Assembly (NCBI RefSeq): GCF_000313135.1
Contig: NW_004457269.1
Span: forward strand, 218,915 to 282,914
Reading direction: 5' to 3'
Source of the DNA: Acanthamoeba castellanii str. Neff
Taxonomy: Eukaryota; Discosea; Longamoebia; Acanthamoebidae
DNA length: 64,000 bases
The first letter of the stretch is position 1, and every line of letters starts with the position of its first letter. The notes below the pieces were generated by a model. That model did not search any database and was not told the origin of the DNA. It saw nothing but the letters and a program-made list of their open reading frames with translations. Positions 30,766 through 40,548 of this stretch are shown here, piece after piece. A program made the position numbers and the translations under genes.

Positions 30766-31361
30766 ATGAAGAGGGAACGCGACGAGAAGAAGGAGGACCC
30801 TACTATTGGAGAGGCGAAGCGAATCAAGAAGCAACCTCCACCCTATGACATTCTCGACAATGGGCGCATAGAAATCAAGTTTGACGTTGCCTTTGTTCAG
30901 GTCGGTGAAGATAAAGAGGAACGAAAGGAGAAAAAACAATGCACATGCCCACTACCCGAAGGCGACAGTGATGATGAGTTCGAGTGCGACTGCGGAGCCG
31001 AAGACTCGGATGACGATGACGGTGAATGGGACTACGCGCGCGTGATCTGCGATGGAATCTGGTGTCCGCGAAGGACAAAAGATACCTGGAGAAGCAAGTC
31101 ACTCGCTTGATCAAGTGGTCCTTCGAGGGTCTTACCCCAGAGTTTCGCAACTACACGGGCGCGAGCGTCGTGTTGGAGTGCGACATGCCGTCGGAAGAGA
31201 AGTGCAACCTCGACAAGGACGAAAAGGAGAAGAAGCGCATCAGCGGGACGATTGCCGAGCGCTCGAGCGTCGTCAAGTTCATGTCCTTCGACAAAGGAGT
31301 GCAATCCAACCCGCCCGACTTTAAGCACACAGTCGAGACACGCGCGTGGTCGAGCAGATAA
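30766..31361 (+). pseudogene. acidic/basic hypothetical protein with one frameshift
   Basis: ATG 30766 opens a charged protein (basic N-terminus with KRIKKQPP, then EIKFDVAFVQVGED and a Cys/Asp-rich acidic stretch around residues 60-85). At about 31055-31070 the coding signal moves one frame on: KDKRYLEKQVTRLIKWSFEG...VVKFMSFDKGVQSNPPDFKH ends at TAA 31361. Telomere-like CCCTAACCTAAACC lies just upstream at 30679-30694 and an AATAAA-type poly(A) signal follows at about 31363. Family not recognised. Confidence 0.5.
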
Positions 31362-31688
31362 AAATAAACCCTGAACACTTCGCTTCTATCCTGGCCATGG
31401 AGACACATGAAAGTCGCTGCTGAATGGAGGGCAAGTTTGGCCACTGGATGGAAAGGGCACGCAAAAGCGCGCTTGGTGGGCGTTCTCAAGGGGCAAAAGA
31501 GGGAGCACACGTTGGCCTGCGCCTCTGGGTGGCGACGGAAACACAGTTAGGAAACCTCCCGTCGGTTTGCAGGCCGGCATGACGGAAAACTGGGTCTATC
31601 CATCGCGTGGCGAGCCACAACAACGTTTCCGTTTCTCATCCAGACACTACTACAGTTTCTATCGATTCCTGGCTTGCCACTCCAAGCG

Positions 31689-32657
31689 ATGCAATCCACC
31701 GACGTCTACCACACCACGCTGCGCACCACCTCGCTCCTGGGGGTCGCAGGCGAGAACGCCAAGGTCAAGAGGCGGACGCTCAACATCAACGACGCGGTCG
31801 GCGAGGAGAAGGTCCCAGGCTTTGAGTTCAAGAAGCGCTTGCCAGGCATTTTGGGGCTCATTCGAGAGCAAAAGCCCGACCTGCTGTTCCTGGTCGAAGC
31901 CACCCAAGCCGAACACATAAATCTATTGGGCTTTGAGTTGAGCAGCATGGGCTTCAGGGTCGTGTTTGGCGAGGGGAACGCTTCTCCTGGCTGCACGGCC
32001 AACGTGATCGGCTTCAACTCGACGCGCTTCCACCTCACGCACACCGAGAACATTCAACTCCTGTCGGACGATCCGCAAGTGCCCGGAGACCAGTCGATGC
32101 CCAACGGCTGGGGCGCTAACCTCTTCGTCGCTCGCGTGCTCCTCTGCCACAACAGCAAAGTCGCAGTTCCGAAAAGGGAGCTCTTGCTCGGCGTTACGCA
32201 CTTTCCCATCCACGCTGCGTCCGGCGCCGCTTGTACCGAGGCCCTGCGGCTCTGGCTCCAGATTCACGACAAACAGCGCTACATCGTATCGGGCGATCTC
32301 AACACCTTCCACGACAAGGGCGGACCCGACCAGATCGCCAAGTTGCGCGCCGTCGCCACTGTCGAGGGCGAATCCAGCATCTGCCACGCCACTGGTCGCA
32401 AGGTTCTCAGTACCTACTTTGGCTTCCCCCACGACAAGTTCAAGTTCGACATCGACAAGTTCCTTGATCCGCTCGACTATGTGATCATCAACCCTGTCTT
32501 TGGAATGTTTGACGGCCCTCTCTTCACCGACACACGCTTCATCCCGTCCACGTCCCATAACGACGACGACATCGAGAACGCATCAGCAGAGGCACCGCTT
32601 CTGCGCTACACCAGCGATCACTTGCCGTTGTTCGCCAACCTGGAAGTGTTTTTGTGA
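31689..32657 (+). CDS. endonuclease/exonuclease/phosphatase (EEP) family protein
   Basis: 322 residues from ATG 31689, intact. EEP signatures in order: PDLLFLVEA with metal-binding Glu70, LLLGVTHFPIH with His171, YIVSGDLNTF with Asp203 and Asn205, PLDYVIINP with Asp263, and TSDHLPLFANLEV with the catalytic Ser-Asp-His 309-311. All key residues of the fold (DNase I, AP endonuclease, inositol phosphatase, sphingomyelinase) are present, so it is probably an active metal-dependent phosphodiesterase; substrate cannot be told. No signal peptide, so it acts inside the cell or virion factory. It is one of the few enzymes in the block with a full set of catalytic residues. Confidence 0.88.
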   Translation: MQSTDVYHTTLRTTSLLGVAGENAKVKRRTLNINDAVGEEKVPGFEFKKRLPGILGLIREQKPDLLFLVEATQAEHINLLGFELSSMGFRVVFGEGNASPGCTANVIGFNSTRFHLTHTENIQLLSDDPQVPGDQSMPNGWGANLFVARVLLCHNSKVAVPKRELLLGVTHFPIHAASGAACTEALRLWLQIHDKQRYIVSGDLNTFHDKGGPDQIAKLRAVATVEGESSICHATGRKVLSTYFGFPHDKFKFDIDKFLDPLDYVIINPVFGMFDGPLFTDTRFIPSTSHNDDDIENASAEAPLLRYTSDHLPLFANLEVFL

Positions 32658-32844
32658 ACGCCCTAGCGAAACAACGAGGCTCTTTTTGTGTTGTCACAGC
32701 AGCCATGTCTCTTTTCATTCTTTGCGAATGCGGCCGTGCCCAATGAAAAAAGGAGACTGATGAAGGAGTGGCATGATCTTAGGGAAGAACTGTGTTTTAC
32801 GGCACCACGGCCATAGAAGCAAGAGTGAGCACGTCCATCCACCC

Positions 32845-33192
32845 ATGAAGCATCGGGTGAGTGCATCCACGTCTTGTAGTGCCCCTCTTGTAATGCGGTC
32901 GCGAACCACTTTGCTCCTGCCGTCCTCTGCCCCTCTCACGACATATGCGGCGAGGACCTTGCGTCTCGTGCCGACGGGATGGTGCAAGACCGAAGCGGAT
33001 TTGGCCACGCTGTATCCCGACGGCCGACGATACCTCGTTGATTGCGCAACAGGAGACAAGTTATACCTCAGCGACAAGGCAGCGCGGGAACTGGAAGATT
33101 GGATGGCAAAGATTCCCGCAGCCCTTGCGCGTTTAGAAGAACGTCGCCGACGATTTCGGCAGGCGCAGCCACCATCGCACCCTGGCTGTTGA
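32845..33192 (+). CDS. small hypothetical protein
   Basis: 115 residues from ATG 32845. The first 35 residues are Ser/Thr/Leu-rich and could be a targeting peptide; then GWCKTEADLATLYPDGRRYL and a helical, Arg-rich end (LARLEERRRRFRQAQ). No family recognised. Coding character is moderate. Confidence 0.5.
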   Translation: MKHRVSASTSCSAPLVMRSRTTLLLPSSAPLTTYAARTLRLVPTGWCKTEADLATLYPDGRRYLVDCATGDKLYLSDKAARELEDWMAKIPAALARLEERRRRFRQAQPPSHPGC

Positions 33193-33344
33193 CCCCTGTT
33201 TGCAAGTGCTTCAACTTTCGGAAAAGTTGAATTGAAACGGCTGCCACGACCATGTCCTTATAAGTCTCCATTTCTTTGGCATCTTCTTTCTTGTACTCTT
33301 ACACCCACCTGCTCACTTCCACCCTCCCTCCCTCCCGCCACGCC

Positions 33345-34232
33345 ATGCAAGACCTCAAGAAGATTCGCAAGCGCCTGCGCCAGGAGGTCGACGCTGCCGA
33401 CGCGCCCATCAAGGCCCTCGAGTATCACGCCGACGATATCAAAAAGGAAGCCAAACGCCGACGTTTGTGCTTGCTGCAAATCGCGGCCGACTTGCGGAAG
33501 GCCACCGAGCTCGTCGAATCGTCCGCCAAGACCAACTTGTATGTCGCCGACCTAATCAATGGGCTGTTCAACAGGAACTTCATCGGCGAGGATTTGGCTC
33601 TTGGCAGGCTCTTCGACACCATTACGCAAAAAAGGGCCATCGACTTACTGCGTGTCATCAAGAAACACGAGGAAACGACGTCCTTGCAGCAGGCAGAGGC
33701 GCCCTGCGGAGTCGATTCGCGGCTTTACGAACTCATTCGAGGCAAGATCAAGGACATTGTCGACGTGTGCTACGAGACAACGTTGGAGAGCCATCCCTAC
33801 CTGGCTACCAACAAGACGGACCACGACGGCGAGTTTGAGTGTTTTGCAGGGGAAAAGGTCTATCTCTTGGGCTCGGCGCAAGATGGTGCAGTGAAGGCCG
33901 TGGAGGAATGGCGGCGACCTGATTACGATGCGTTTGCGCTCCTCAACTGGGCGAACGCGAACCGCGACGGCTTTCCTGCCGCCGACTTCGAGCTCGCCAC
34001 GGTCGAGGACAAGAGGAGAAAAGCATACGCCCACGACTCCCTCACTCTGAAGATTCCGGCGGTGCTTGTGTTTGTCAACCCGCTCGAGCCATTGACCACC
34101 GCTGCTGGCGACGACGACGGCGAAAGCGATGACGAAAGCGATGAGAAGGACAGCGACGACGATGACGAAGAGAAGGACGACCCAGAGATAAGCGATGAAG
34201 CGGCAAACACAACAACATCAACGACGGTTTAG
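33345..34232 (+). CDS. coiled-coil hypothetical protein, local family member 1
   Basis: 295 residues from ATG 33345. An N-terminal coiled coil (DLKKIRKRLRQEVDAADAPI ... KEAKRRRL) is followed by FDTITQKRAIDLLRVIKKHE, the family hallmark RLYELIRGKIKDIVDVCYET, an EKVYLLGSAQ segment, LKIPAVLVFVNPLEPL and a highly acidic tail. Three relatives lie at 34.4, 35.7 and 40.9 kb in the same orientation, evidence for tandem duplication. CCTTATAAG at about 33257 may be its TATA box. Function unknown; no matches to known enzymes by eye. Confidence 0.75.
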   Translation: MQDLKKIRKRLRQEVDAADAPIKALEYHADDIKKEAKRRRLCLLQIAADLRKATELVESSAKTNLYVADLINGLFNRNFIGEDLALGRLFDTITQKRAIDLLRVIKKHEETTSLQQAEAPCGVDSRLYELIRGKIKDIVDVCYETTLESHPYLATNKTDHDGEFECFAGEKVYLLGSAQDGAVKAVEEWRRPDYDAFALLNWANANRDGFPAADFELATVEDKRRKAYAHDSLTLKIPAVLVFVNPLEPLTTAAGDDDGESDDESDEKDSDDDDEEKDDPEISDEAANTTTSTTV

Positions 34233-34401
34233 ACAACGACAACAAGCACGAGAAGGAGAAGGATCATCCAGATATGAACGCCGGCGAAGGCGGCAACTAC
34301 TGCTCTCACAGTTGACGAGGACGCCAGCGTGTTGGCTGTTCTGCCCAAAACCAAATACAGAGATGTGCAACTCATACCAACTCATAGCACTAGATGAAAC
34401 G

Positions 34402-34761
34402 ACGACTCAGGAGGCAGAGGCGCCCGATGGCGTCGGTTCGCGGCTCTACGAACTCATCCGAGGCAAGGTCAAGAACATCGTCGACGTATGTTACGAGATA
34501 ACTCTAGAGAGCCATCTATACCTGGCCGCCACAAACACGGACGGCCTCTATGGCGATGTTGCGATACCTGCGAGCCAAAAAGTCTATCTCTCGGGCTCGA
34601 CGCAGGACGGTACAGTCGTGCCACAATGGCGGCGACCTGACTCTGATGCGTTTGCGCTCCTTGATTGGGTAAACACGAACGGCGACGGATTCGCTACCAC
34701 CGAGCTCGCCACTATCAAGAAGGACGGCTACTCCTACAACAGCCTAACCCTAACCCATTGA
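34402..34761 (+). pseudogene. truncated family member 2
   Basis: About 119 codons that match the centre of the 33.3-kb protein (RLYELIRGKVKNIVDVCYEI; QKVYLSGSTQDG; PDSDAFALLDWVNTNGDGFA) but lack the N-terminal coiled coil and the C-terminal third. It ends in SLTLTH at TGA, directly over a CCTAACCCTAACCC telomere-like motif (34743-34757), as if cut and healed there. Confidence 0.7.
34743..34757 (+). repeat. telomere-like CCCTAA units
   Basis: CCTAACCCTAACCC, two and a half CCCTAA units at the 3' end of the truncated gene. Confidence 0.7.
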
Positions 34762-34778
34762 AGATCTCACGAACCACG

Positions 34779-35372
34779 ATGGAGAAGGACGAGGCAATGA
34801 AAACCAAAGACTTACCATTGACGAAGATGAAGGAGATGATGACGCCTGACAAGCCGAAGAAGAAGAAGGAGGAGGAGAGGAAGAAGAAGGAGGTGAAGTT
34901 TCAGTTGTGCGCCTTCCCCTCCAATATCCGCTGTGGTGACCGCTACCCGCTCGAGGTCGCGTTCCTCAACTCTACCAACATCGACCACCCAAAAGAGGGC
35001 AAGACCATCAAGTGCTGCCTCACGCACACGTCCGTCGTCCAGGTGCCCCGCGCCGGCTGGTGCCTCGTCATCGTGATCACTGCCACCGTGAAGAGTGGTG
35101 CACCACACCCCATTTGCCCGGATCTACTGCCGGCGATCGGGCACGAGTGCGGCGCACGCCTCGACAAGCCGCGCTACTCCTCTGGTCGACTCTCCACGCA
35201 CATCTCGTTTGCCAAGACACCAACACAGTTGACCGGTGAGAGCTCTTCCCAGTTCTTCCTCCAGGTGTCGATCTTCAAGGACGCCGAGGACGTCTTCACC
35301 ACCACACCCGTATCCTTTGCAAACAATAAACGCGCATTGTTTTTATTTTATTGTTTTGGGTGGCTACCCTAA
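34779..35372 (+). CDS. hypothetical protein with Lys/Glu-rich N-terminus
   Basis: 197 residues from ATG 34779. Residues 1-45 are Lys/Glu runs; then a globular, Cys-containing domain (FQLCAFPSNIRCGDRYPLEV, GKTIKCCLTHTSVVQVPRAG, HECGARLDKPRYSSG, SSQFFLQVSIFKD). The stop lies in a telomere-like CCCTAAACCCTAACCC, and the last 20 residues are probably read from repeat and 3' flank; a natural end near AATAAA (about 35327) would have to be created by another stop. Family not recognised. Confidence 0.55.
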   Translation: MEKDEAMKTKDLPLTKMKEMMTPDKPKKKKEEERKKKEVKFQLCAFPSNIRCGDRYPLEVAFLNSTNIDHPKEGKTIKCCLTHTSVVQVPRAGWCLVIVITATVKSGAPHPICPDLLPAIGHECGARLDKPRYSSGRLSTHISFAKTPTQLTGESSSQFFLQVSIFKDAEDVFTTTPVSFANNKRALFLFYCFGWLP

Positions 35373-35383
35373 ACCCTAACCCT
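35367..35383 (+). repeat. telomere-like CCCTAAACCCTAACCCT
   Basis: Nearly three CCCTAA units overlapping the end of the upstream ORF. Confidence 0.7.
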
Positions 35384-35655
35384 CCTTGTAACCATTGCTT
35401 TATGCACAACGATGGCATCCTGCAATTGCTACTGCTTGGCCCCACAACTCAGCACGGGCAACTTGTGATTGCGCAGGATTTGATGAATGGCGGAGGGGCC
35501 ACATGATGACGGGCGCAATGATCCTGTTGTCGCACACGGAAAGTTGACCCGTTCCCTGCGGCACCCACCGGTTGCCTTTTTGCTATACCAGATTGCCCTC
35601 TTCTTCTCTCTCGTGCCCACACACAGACATCAAACGCTCCGTACGTTACGCAGCA

Positions 35656-36504
35656 ATGCAGACCACCAACCTTGCCCTCGAAGAACATCAAGCCAAACCG
35701 ATCTGCAAGGAAGCCAAACGCCGACGCTTGTACCTGATGTACAACACCGCGTCATCACCTGTCCATACACTGCTCGAGGCCAAACTGCGCGCCGCCGATG
35801 CTATCGAGATGTTCTTCCGCGCCGACTCGCCTCAAGGCGATCTCTCGCTCGGCATGCTCTTCAACACCGCCACGCAGCAGGGAATTGTCAACCTGTTGCG
35901 CGTCATCAAGAAGCACGACGAGGCACCGCAGCAGACGCAGTTGCCAGAGGAGATCGATCTGCGGCTGTACGAACGCATACGTGGCAAGATCAAGCGCGTC
36001 GCCGACGTTTCCTACACCGTAACGGTGAAAAGCGACCCGTATCCGTTCTGCGCGAAGGAGACGAGCTCTCCCGAGTACATCGCGCTTGCGAAAGAGAAGG
36101 TGCGTTATCCTGCGGAGTCAGAGCAAGAAGACAGCGCTTGCGTCGAGGCATGGAACAGGAGCGCTCGTCACGACGAGCTCCTCGGCTGGATCAACGGCGA
36201 AGACGTCGCCGCTCACATCGAACGCTGCACACACAAAGACGGCGACTACTGTTACAACAGTCTCACTGTGGAGATCCCTGCGGTGCTCGCGTTTGTCGAC
36301 CCCCTCGAACTGGCTGCGGACGGTGGCGGTGGCGAAGACATGGGTGCCACACATGATCGGGAGAAGCCTGCGGGTCGTGGGCGGACAACGGATGGTGAGA
36401 AAGAGACCGCAGAGACCGGCACCACTCCCACCAACGGCGCTGCTGCTCTAGCCGAGGCCAAAGATGTGTACGCGCTATTGTCTTGTTTGCGGACAACTTT
36501 ATAA
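35656..36504 (+). CDS. coiled-coil hypothetical protein, local family member 3
   Basis: 282 residues from ATG 35656. Shares with the 33.3-kb protein the KEAKRRRL motif, LFNTATQQGIVNLLRVIKKH, RLYERIRGKIKRVADVSYTV and VEIPAVLAFVDPLELA, in the same order, and diverges in the acidic/Gly-rich tail. The close order of motifs shows descent by tandem duplication. A TATAAAC follows the stop. Function unknown. Confidence 0.72.
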   Translation: MQTTNLALEEHQAKPICKEAKRRRLYLMYNTASSPVHTLLEAKLRAADAIEMFFRADSPQGDLSLGMLFNTATQQGIVNLLRVIKKHDEAPQQTQLPEEIDLRLYERIRGKIKRVADVSYTVTVKSDPYPFCAKETSSPEYIALAKEKVRYPAESEQEDSACVEAWNRSARHDELLGWINGEDVAAHIERCTHKDGDYCYNSLTVEIPAVLAFVDPLELAADGGGGEDMGATHDREKPAGRGRTTDGEKETAETGTTPTNGAAALAEAKDVYALLSCLRTTL

Positions 36505-36554
36505 ACATTGGAAGACGGCAAGTGGAGCAGAGCGCCGAAAAGCCGCTGGCGGGT

Positions 36555-36577
36555 CTGTGTGTGTGTGTGTGTGTGTG
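36555..36577. repeat. (TG)n microsatellite
   Basis: Eleven or so TG units followed by CGCGCGC, between two genes. Confidence 0.9.
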
Positions 36578-36744
36578 CGCGCGCAACCACCACACAAAGT
36601 TCCTTCGCTGTCCACGGAAACAGGCAGCGATGTACGAAAAGGAAAACAAATCCCTCATCGCGAGGGTGCTGCCGTTACCAAAGGGCCAGGTCTTACATAA
36701 ACCTGGTGTGCCCTGATTGATACGGTCATCGTAATCACTGGACC

Positions 36745-37563
36745 ATGAACACCAGCAAGGTTGTGCCATCGCCGTTTCTGGCGGCTGTCGCCGACATCGC
36801 CAAAGTACAACCGGAGGTGGCCGTGGCAGAGTTGGTGAATCTGATCGCCGAGGTCTTGACTCTCACTACGGAACAGAGCGTGCGCGATCTCGTAACTGAA
36901 CGGTTGGCATCACTTTCCTTGAGCAATCTCGTTCCTTCGGCCGCGTCGGAGCAGGTGCGCCAGGGCAACGCAGCGGCGGCGCCGTCCTTCTCAGCGTCAC
37001 ATCCCTCGACGATACTCATCGACCACGACCGCGAGCACCTCTTGGACCAAGTCTTGGCTCAGGGCAAATCGGTGGCCGGCTGGCAGAGTGCCTACGTGCT
37101 GGTACCGTCCGGCAAGACCGACAACCGCATCAGAGGCCACGTCCACTCGATCCACCAGTACGTCTCCACCGAGGACCCGGTAAAGACCGGTATCCTGTCG
37201 GTTGGATCGTGGATGGACAAGATCGTCCGCGACCGCAGCGCACCACCGCCGACGGCCCGTAGGCTTCTCTTCATCGAAGAGTACGAGTACCAACTGCAGG
37301 CCACGAGCGGACTGGCCCAGATCATCGCCAACGGCGCACGACTGAACTTCGACATCATTGTCCTGCTGGGCACTTCTCCCGCCGGCACGATCAGCCACTA
37401 CGATGGCGCTTTCAACCTCCGGCCGAGAGACAATCGCTTTCCCACCATACGCTGGTGCCACGATGACCGACACGAAGACCCGGCCATGGTCGCGCTCCGC
37501 GACCACGGCCACACCTTCGTATCTCACGCCCACCTACCCAAGTGGATGATGTCGTTTGTATAA
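36745..37563 (+). CDS. A32-like ATPase-fold protein lacking Walker A (candidate)
   Basis: 272 residues from ATG 36745. N-terminal 85 residues are helical. A strand-turn-helix STILIDHDREHLLDQVLAQG takes the P-loop place but has no GKS/T; ARRLLFIEEYEYQ (about 170-182) is Walker-B-like with two Glu; RLNFDIIVLLGTSPAG follows, parallel to NLDVYLLLGEDLVE in the 28.8-kb protein. Both share the sequence (T/R)ARRLL-I-E. A clear AATAAAA poly(A) signal lies 5 bases after the stop, so the gene looks adapted to eukaryotic transcription. Biochemical role unknown; likely non-catalytic if the fold is right. Confidence 0.62.
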   Translation: MNTSKVVPSPFLAAVADIAKVQPEVAVAELVNLIAEVLTLTTEQSVRDLVTERLASLSLSNLVPSAASEQVRQGNAAAAPSFSASHPSTILIDHDREHLLDQVLAQGKSVAGWQSAYVLVPSGKTDNRIRGHVHSIHQYVSTEDPVKTGILSVGSWMDKIVRDRSAPPPTARRLLFIEEYEYQLQATSGLAQIIANGARLNFDIIVLLGTSPAGTISHYDGAFNLRPRDNRFPTIRWCHDDRHEDPAMVALRDHGHTFVSHAHLPKWMMSFV

Positions 37564-37653
37564 GCAATAAAAACTTGTGAGTTGAAACGACGACGAGAGT
37601 AAAAACAAGACGCCTGCGATTTTATCTGTTTATTTTCTGTTGATACGCCAGCC

Positions 37654-38732
37654 TTACAAGCAGCCAGGCGGCGGCAGGTACGCAGACCTGTAGACGTCGA
37701 TTGCGTCCGAGACGGTGGCGGTGTTGAGGTCGCCGCCGGCGAGGAGGCTTGCGTTGCCCGCCGAGGCGGCGGCCAAGTGCCGGCGGGCGACCGAAAGCGA
37801 CGCCGAGGTCCAGGCGCCGGTGGCGACAGTGTAGATGTCGACCGTGCCTGCCGTCTCGTAGCCGACCAGTGTGCCGGCGAGTATCACGAGCCCGTTCGCC
37901 GCCGTCGCCGTCTCGTAGGAGAGACGGGGCACGGCCACGGCAGTCCAGGCCCCGGTGCAGGCGTCGTATATGTGCAGCGCCGAGCGGGCGACGAAGTTGG
38001 TCACGCTCCGCCCAAGGAAGAAGGCCTTGCTGCCCATCGCAAAAGCCGCGCTGATGGTCTGGGGCTGGGACAGATGGGCCGGCGAGGCCCACACCCGCGA
38101 CGTGGTGTTGTAGATCTCCACGAGGGACGTGTAGGCGCCCGACCGGTAGCCGCCGGCGAAGAACACCAAATCGCCCAGCGACACGGCCCCCAGCAGCGTG
38201 CGTGATTCGGAGAGCGACAGCGTGCTCCAGGCGCCCGATGTGGCATTGTAGACGTCGATCACGCTGTGCAGCGACTCATCGCCACTGCTCCCGCCGGCGA
38301 AGAAGGCGAGCTCGCCGGCAGAGGTCGCCGCTATGTTGACGCGGGGGTGGGAGAGCGCTGCTGTTGTCCATGTATTGGTGTCGACGTTGTAGATGTCGAC
38401 CGCGGCTGAGGCCACCCTGTTATCCCACGTCCCCGTCAGGCCGCCGGCGAACAGCACGAACCTATCGCCCACCGACGTGGTGGCGACGCCCGAGCGACCG
38501 CGCGAGAGCTCCGCCGTCCGCCACACACCCGAGGTCATGTTGTAGATCTCCACCGTCTTGGAGAACACGGAGCTCCCGTGAACCCCCCCGCGAAGAACAC
38601 CAGGTCGCGAACTGCCGCACCCCGCATCTCCTTGCGCGGCTGGGCGAGACTCAGCGTGCTCCACTGTGCGGAAGAGCCTCCGGCCAGAAGCGCGAGGAGC
38701 ACGAGAGCGCAGAGGTGCCGCACGCGTGCCAT
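37654..38732 (-). CDS. secreted Kelch-repeat protein (one homopolymer frame break)
   Basis: ATG at 38732 gives a signal peptide (MARVRHLCALVLLALLAGGS) and the first blade QWSTLSLAQPRKEM...FFAGG. A run of seven C (about 38583-38589) then breaks the frame; past it about six further blades follow, each of the form L-S-x-x-R...A-T-S-V-G...F-A-G-G...V-D-I-Y-N-x-x-T-x-x-W, ending at 37654. This is a beta-propeller of the amoebal/choanoflagellate secreted Kelch type, usually for protein or sugar binding. The homopolymer makes a sequencing error the best explanation. A minus-strand AATAAA lies about 20 bases beyond the stop. Confidence 0.8.
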
Positions 38733-38869
38733 GTCTCCCTCTACCTTTCCTCTTGTTGTATGCTCAGCCGCCGCCAATTTATGGCGCCTTTCTGGCACTG
38801 AACCTGTGCGAGCCCCTGTGATGGTGATGATGTTGATGAGGCAAAAAATAAATAAACAAACCACCTAGG

Positions 38870-39040
38870 CCAGATATTTCATGAAAGGCCATCGCGACGG
38901 CTGGACGGTGGCGCACTCAAAGAACACGGAAGGATGGCCTGCTGGCGTTTCTGATTTGGGGGGGCACCATCACAAGAAGATTCTTATGCTCCTTCTGCCC
39001 CCTCGCCTGTCCTTGCCCTTGACATCCACGTAACGTGGCC
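38870..39040. other. short intergenic segment
   Basis: Divergent or upstream region of the small gene at 39041; nothing recognised. Confidence 0.3.
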
Positions 39041-39344
39041 ATGCACGCTCCTGCCGTCAACGCCAAGCGCCTCGCTGCCGCTGGCGGCTTGCCCTCCCGC
39101 GCCATCAGCAAGAAGAGACTCGGTGGCTCGGTCGCCTCTGGATTGACGCAGGCAGTACAGGCGCTGTCCGACGACTTGGTCTTGGAGGCCATTAACTACG
39201 TGGCCAAGGCCAGTGCTTCTGAGGTGGCGAACTTTTGATGCGACCTCTCCTTGCGACTTCGACATCTTCAACTTCGTACTCGGCGCCCCTCACCCCTCGC
39301 CCAGCGGCTTCGGCTTCTTGCTCAACACCCTCAGGCACCGCTAG
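39041..39344 (+). CDS. possible histone-fold protein (frame break at TTTT)
   Basis: From ATG 39041, 65 codons run to TGA at 39236-39238; skipping one T of the TTTT at 39233-39236 keeps a strongly C/G-third-position frame for 35 more codons to TAG 39342-39344, total about 100 residues, the size of histone H4. The helix-loop-helix pattern AKRLAAAGGLPSRAIS then SDDLVLEAINYVAKAS resembles H4 (RRLARRGGVKRIS; LEDVVRDAVTYTEHA). The C-terminal part does not look like H4. Giant viruses such as medusavirus and marseilleviruses carry histones, so this is of interest, but the call rests on visual pattern only; an unrelated helical protein is the alternative. Confidence 0.4.
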
Positions 39345-39728
39345 CCACGTGGTCGATGCCATCGACCTTGTATTCGACAATGACCCCTTCGCCTTACCCC
39401 ATGCCCTCACCCTCCTTCACAGCGCCCTCGACCATATACTTGGCACCATCCACGCCTTACCCCACGCTGTCCGCCTCGCCGATGCTGGCTCCTTACAAGA
39501 TACTGTCTTATCACACGCCCTCGGTGTCGTCAGATATGTACTCCCACGAAATGCCTCCAGACGCGCTCAGGGCGGCGCTCTCGGTCTCAGACCACTGTGC
39601 TGTCGTCTTCCGTCACGGCTACGATGTCTTCGAAAGTCGATCCGCCCTTTTCTAGCGGAGCCCAGGGGCTACGGGTTTCACCCTGACATGTAAGTGCCAT
39701 CACCCTCCCCTCTGTGAAGGCATTGTAC

Positions 39729-40287
39729 ATGGGCGAGGGAATCAAAGAGGAAGAAGTGCAAGCAAGCCACAACAACAAGCCAGGAGGCAATCGACGACAC
39801 AGGGAACTTCAATGCCAACTCGGCCAATGACAACCGTCCATGCCAACCCCTTGCCGAGGCCTTCAAGTGTTCTACCATTCGCGACACCATTGACCTCACC
39901 GACAAGGTCACCAAGTGCTCAAACGAATCGGTTACGATTGACGAGCCCTTGGATTGCCCCCGAGAGGAGTCGGATCTCCGTGCCGAGGTTCACCGGCCAG
40001 TGCCGCCTCTCGTGACCGTCAATCGGCTCGATGACCTTTTGCGGGTGTTTTCATATGCTACGGTCATTATCTTGCGTGAGCCAAAGAGAGACCAAACTTG
40101 GAATCTCTGTGTCTCCAAGACAATTGCCAGCACTAACCCAGCCTCTTCAGGTGGGAGCGAAATGCCAGTCCCTGTCTTCTGCCCAAACCACTACTCCCAA
40201 AAGGGACAGACGGTTTTGAGCCAGAGTAAGGTGGGTGGATCGTTACTTGGGGGAACAAGAGAAGGGCTGTATTTGATCGCCGGCTGA
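39729..40287 (+). pseudogene. hypothetical gene remnant with frameshift
   Basis: MGEGIKEEEVQASHNNKPGG opens at ATG 39729, then the signal moves one frame to NANSANDNRPCQPLAEAFKC...VTVNRLDDLLRVFSYATVII and ends at TGA 40287. A coding-like piece just upstream (about 39520-39655, DALRAALSVSDHCAVVFRHG) may be part of the same old gene. Family not recognised. Confidence 0.4.
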
Positions 40288-40323
40288 CCTCCCAGGTCCC
40301 ACTTGGACAACGGCGCGCCAGAA

Positions 40324-40548
40324 CTAGAGCACGGTGGTGGATATATCGTTTTGGGCGGTGGAGACCTGCGCTGACCAGCACGCTGGGCAGTCGTCATGAT
40401 GGAAGTGCAGGGGCTCACCGTGGGGGCAAGCCAAGCATTCCATGCACTCTTGGTCAGGGCAGGACTTGAGGACGTCCTGTATGGACCTGGTATCGCTCAC
40501 TTGGTGCTGGGCGTCAAAGGTGTGGGCGTCGTCGGTGGAATGGGACAT
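40324..40548 (-). CDS. small Cys/His-rich protein, possible zinc binder
   Basis: 74 residues from ATG 40548 on the minus strand. The second half has CPDQECMECLACPHGEPLHF followed by HHDDCPACW: six cysteines and three histidines spaced like a zinc-ribbon or RING-type module. No introns. Overlaps only weak plus-strand frames. Function unknown. Confidence 0.5.
   Translation of the reverse strand: MSHSTDDAHTFDAQHQVSDTRSIQDVLKSCPDQECMECLACPHGEPLHFHHDDCPACWSAQVSTAQNDISTTVL

Noticed and set aside
30766..31361. Relation of this charged protein to the 34.8-kb Lys/Glu-rich protein
   Set aside because: Similarity is limited to charged low-complexity runs; the globular parts do not align.
36555..36577. 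TG repeat as a promoter element
   Set aside because: An ordinary microsatellite; nothing ties it to the gene 170 bases downstream.
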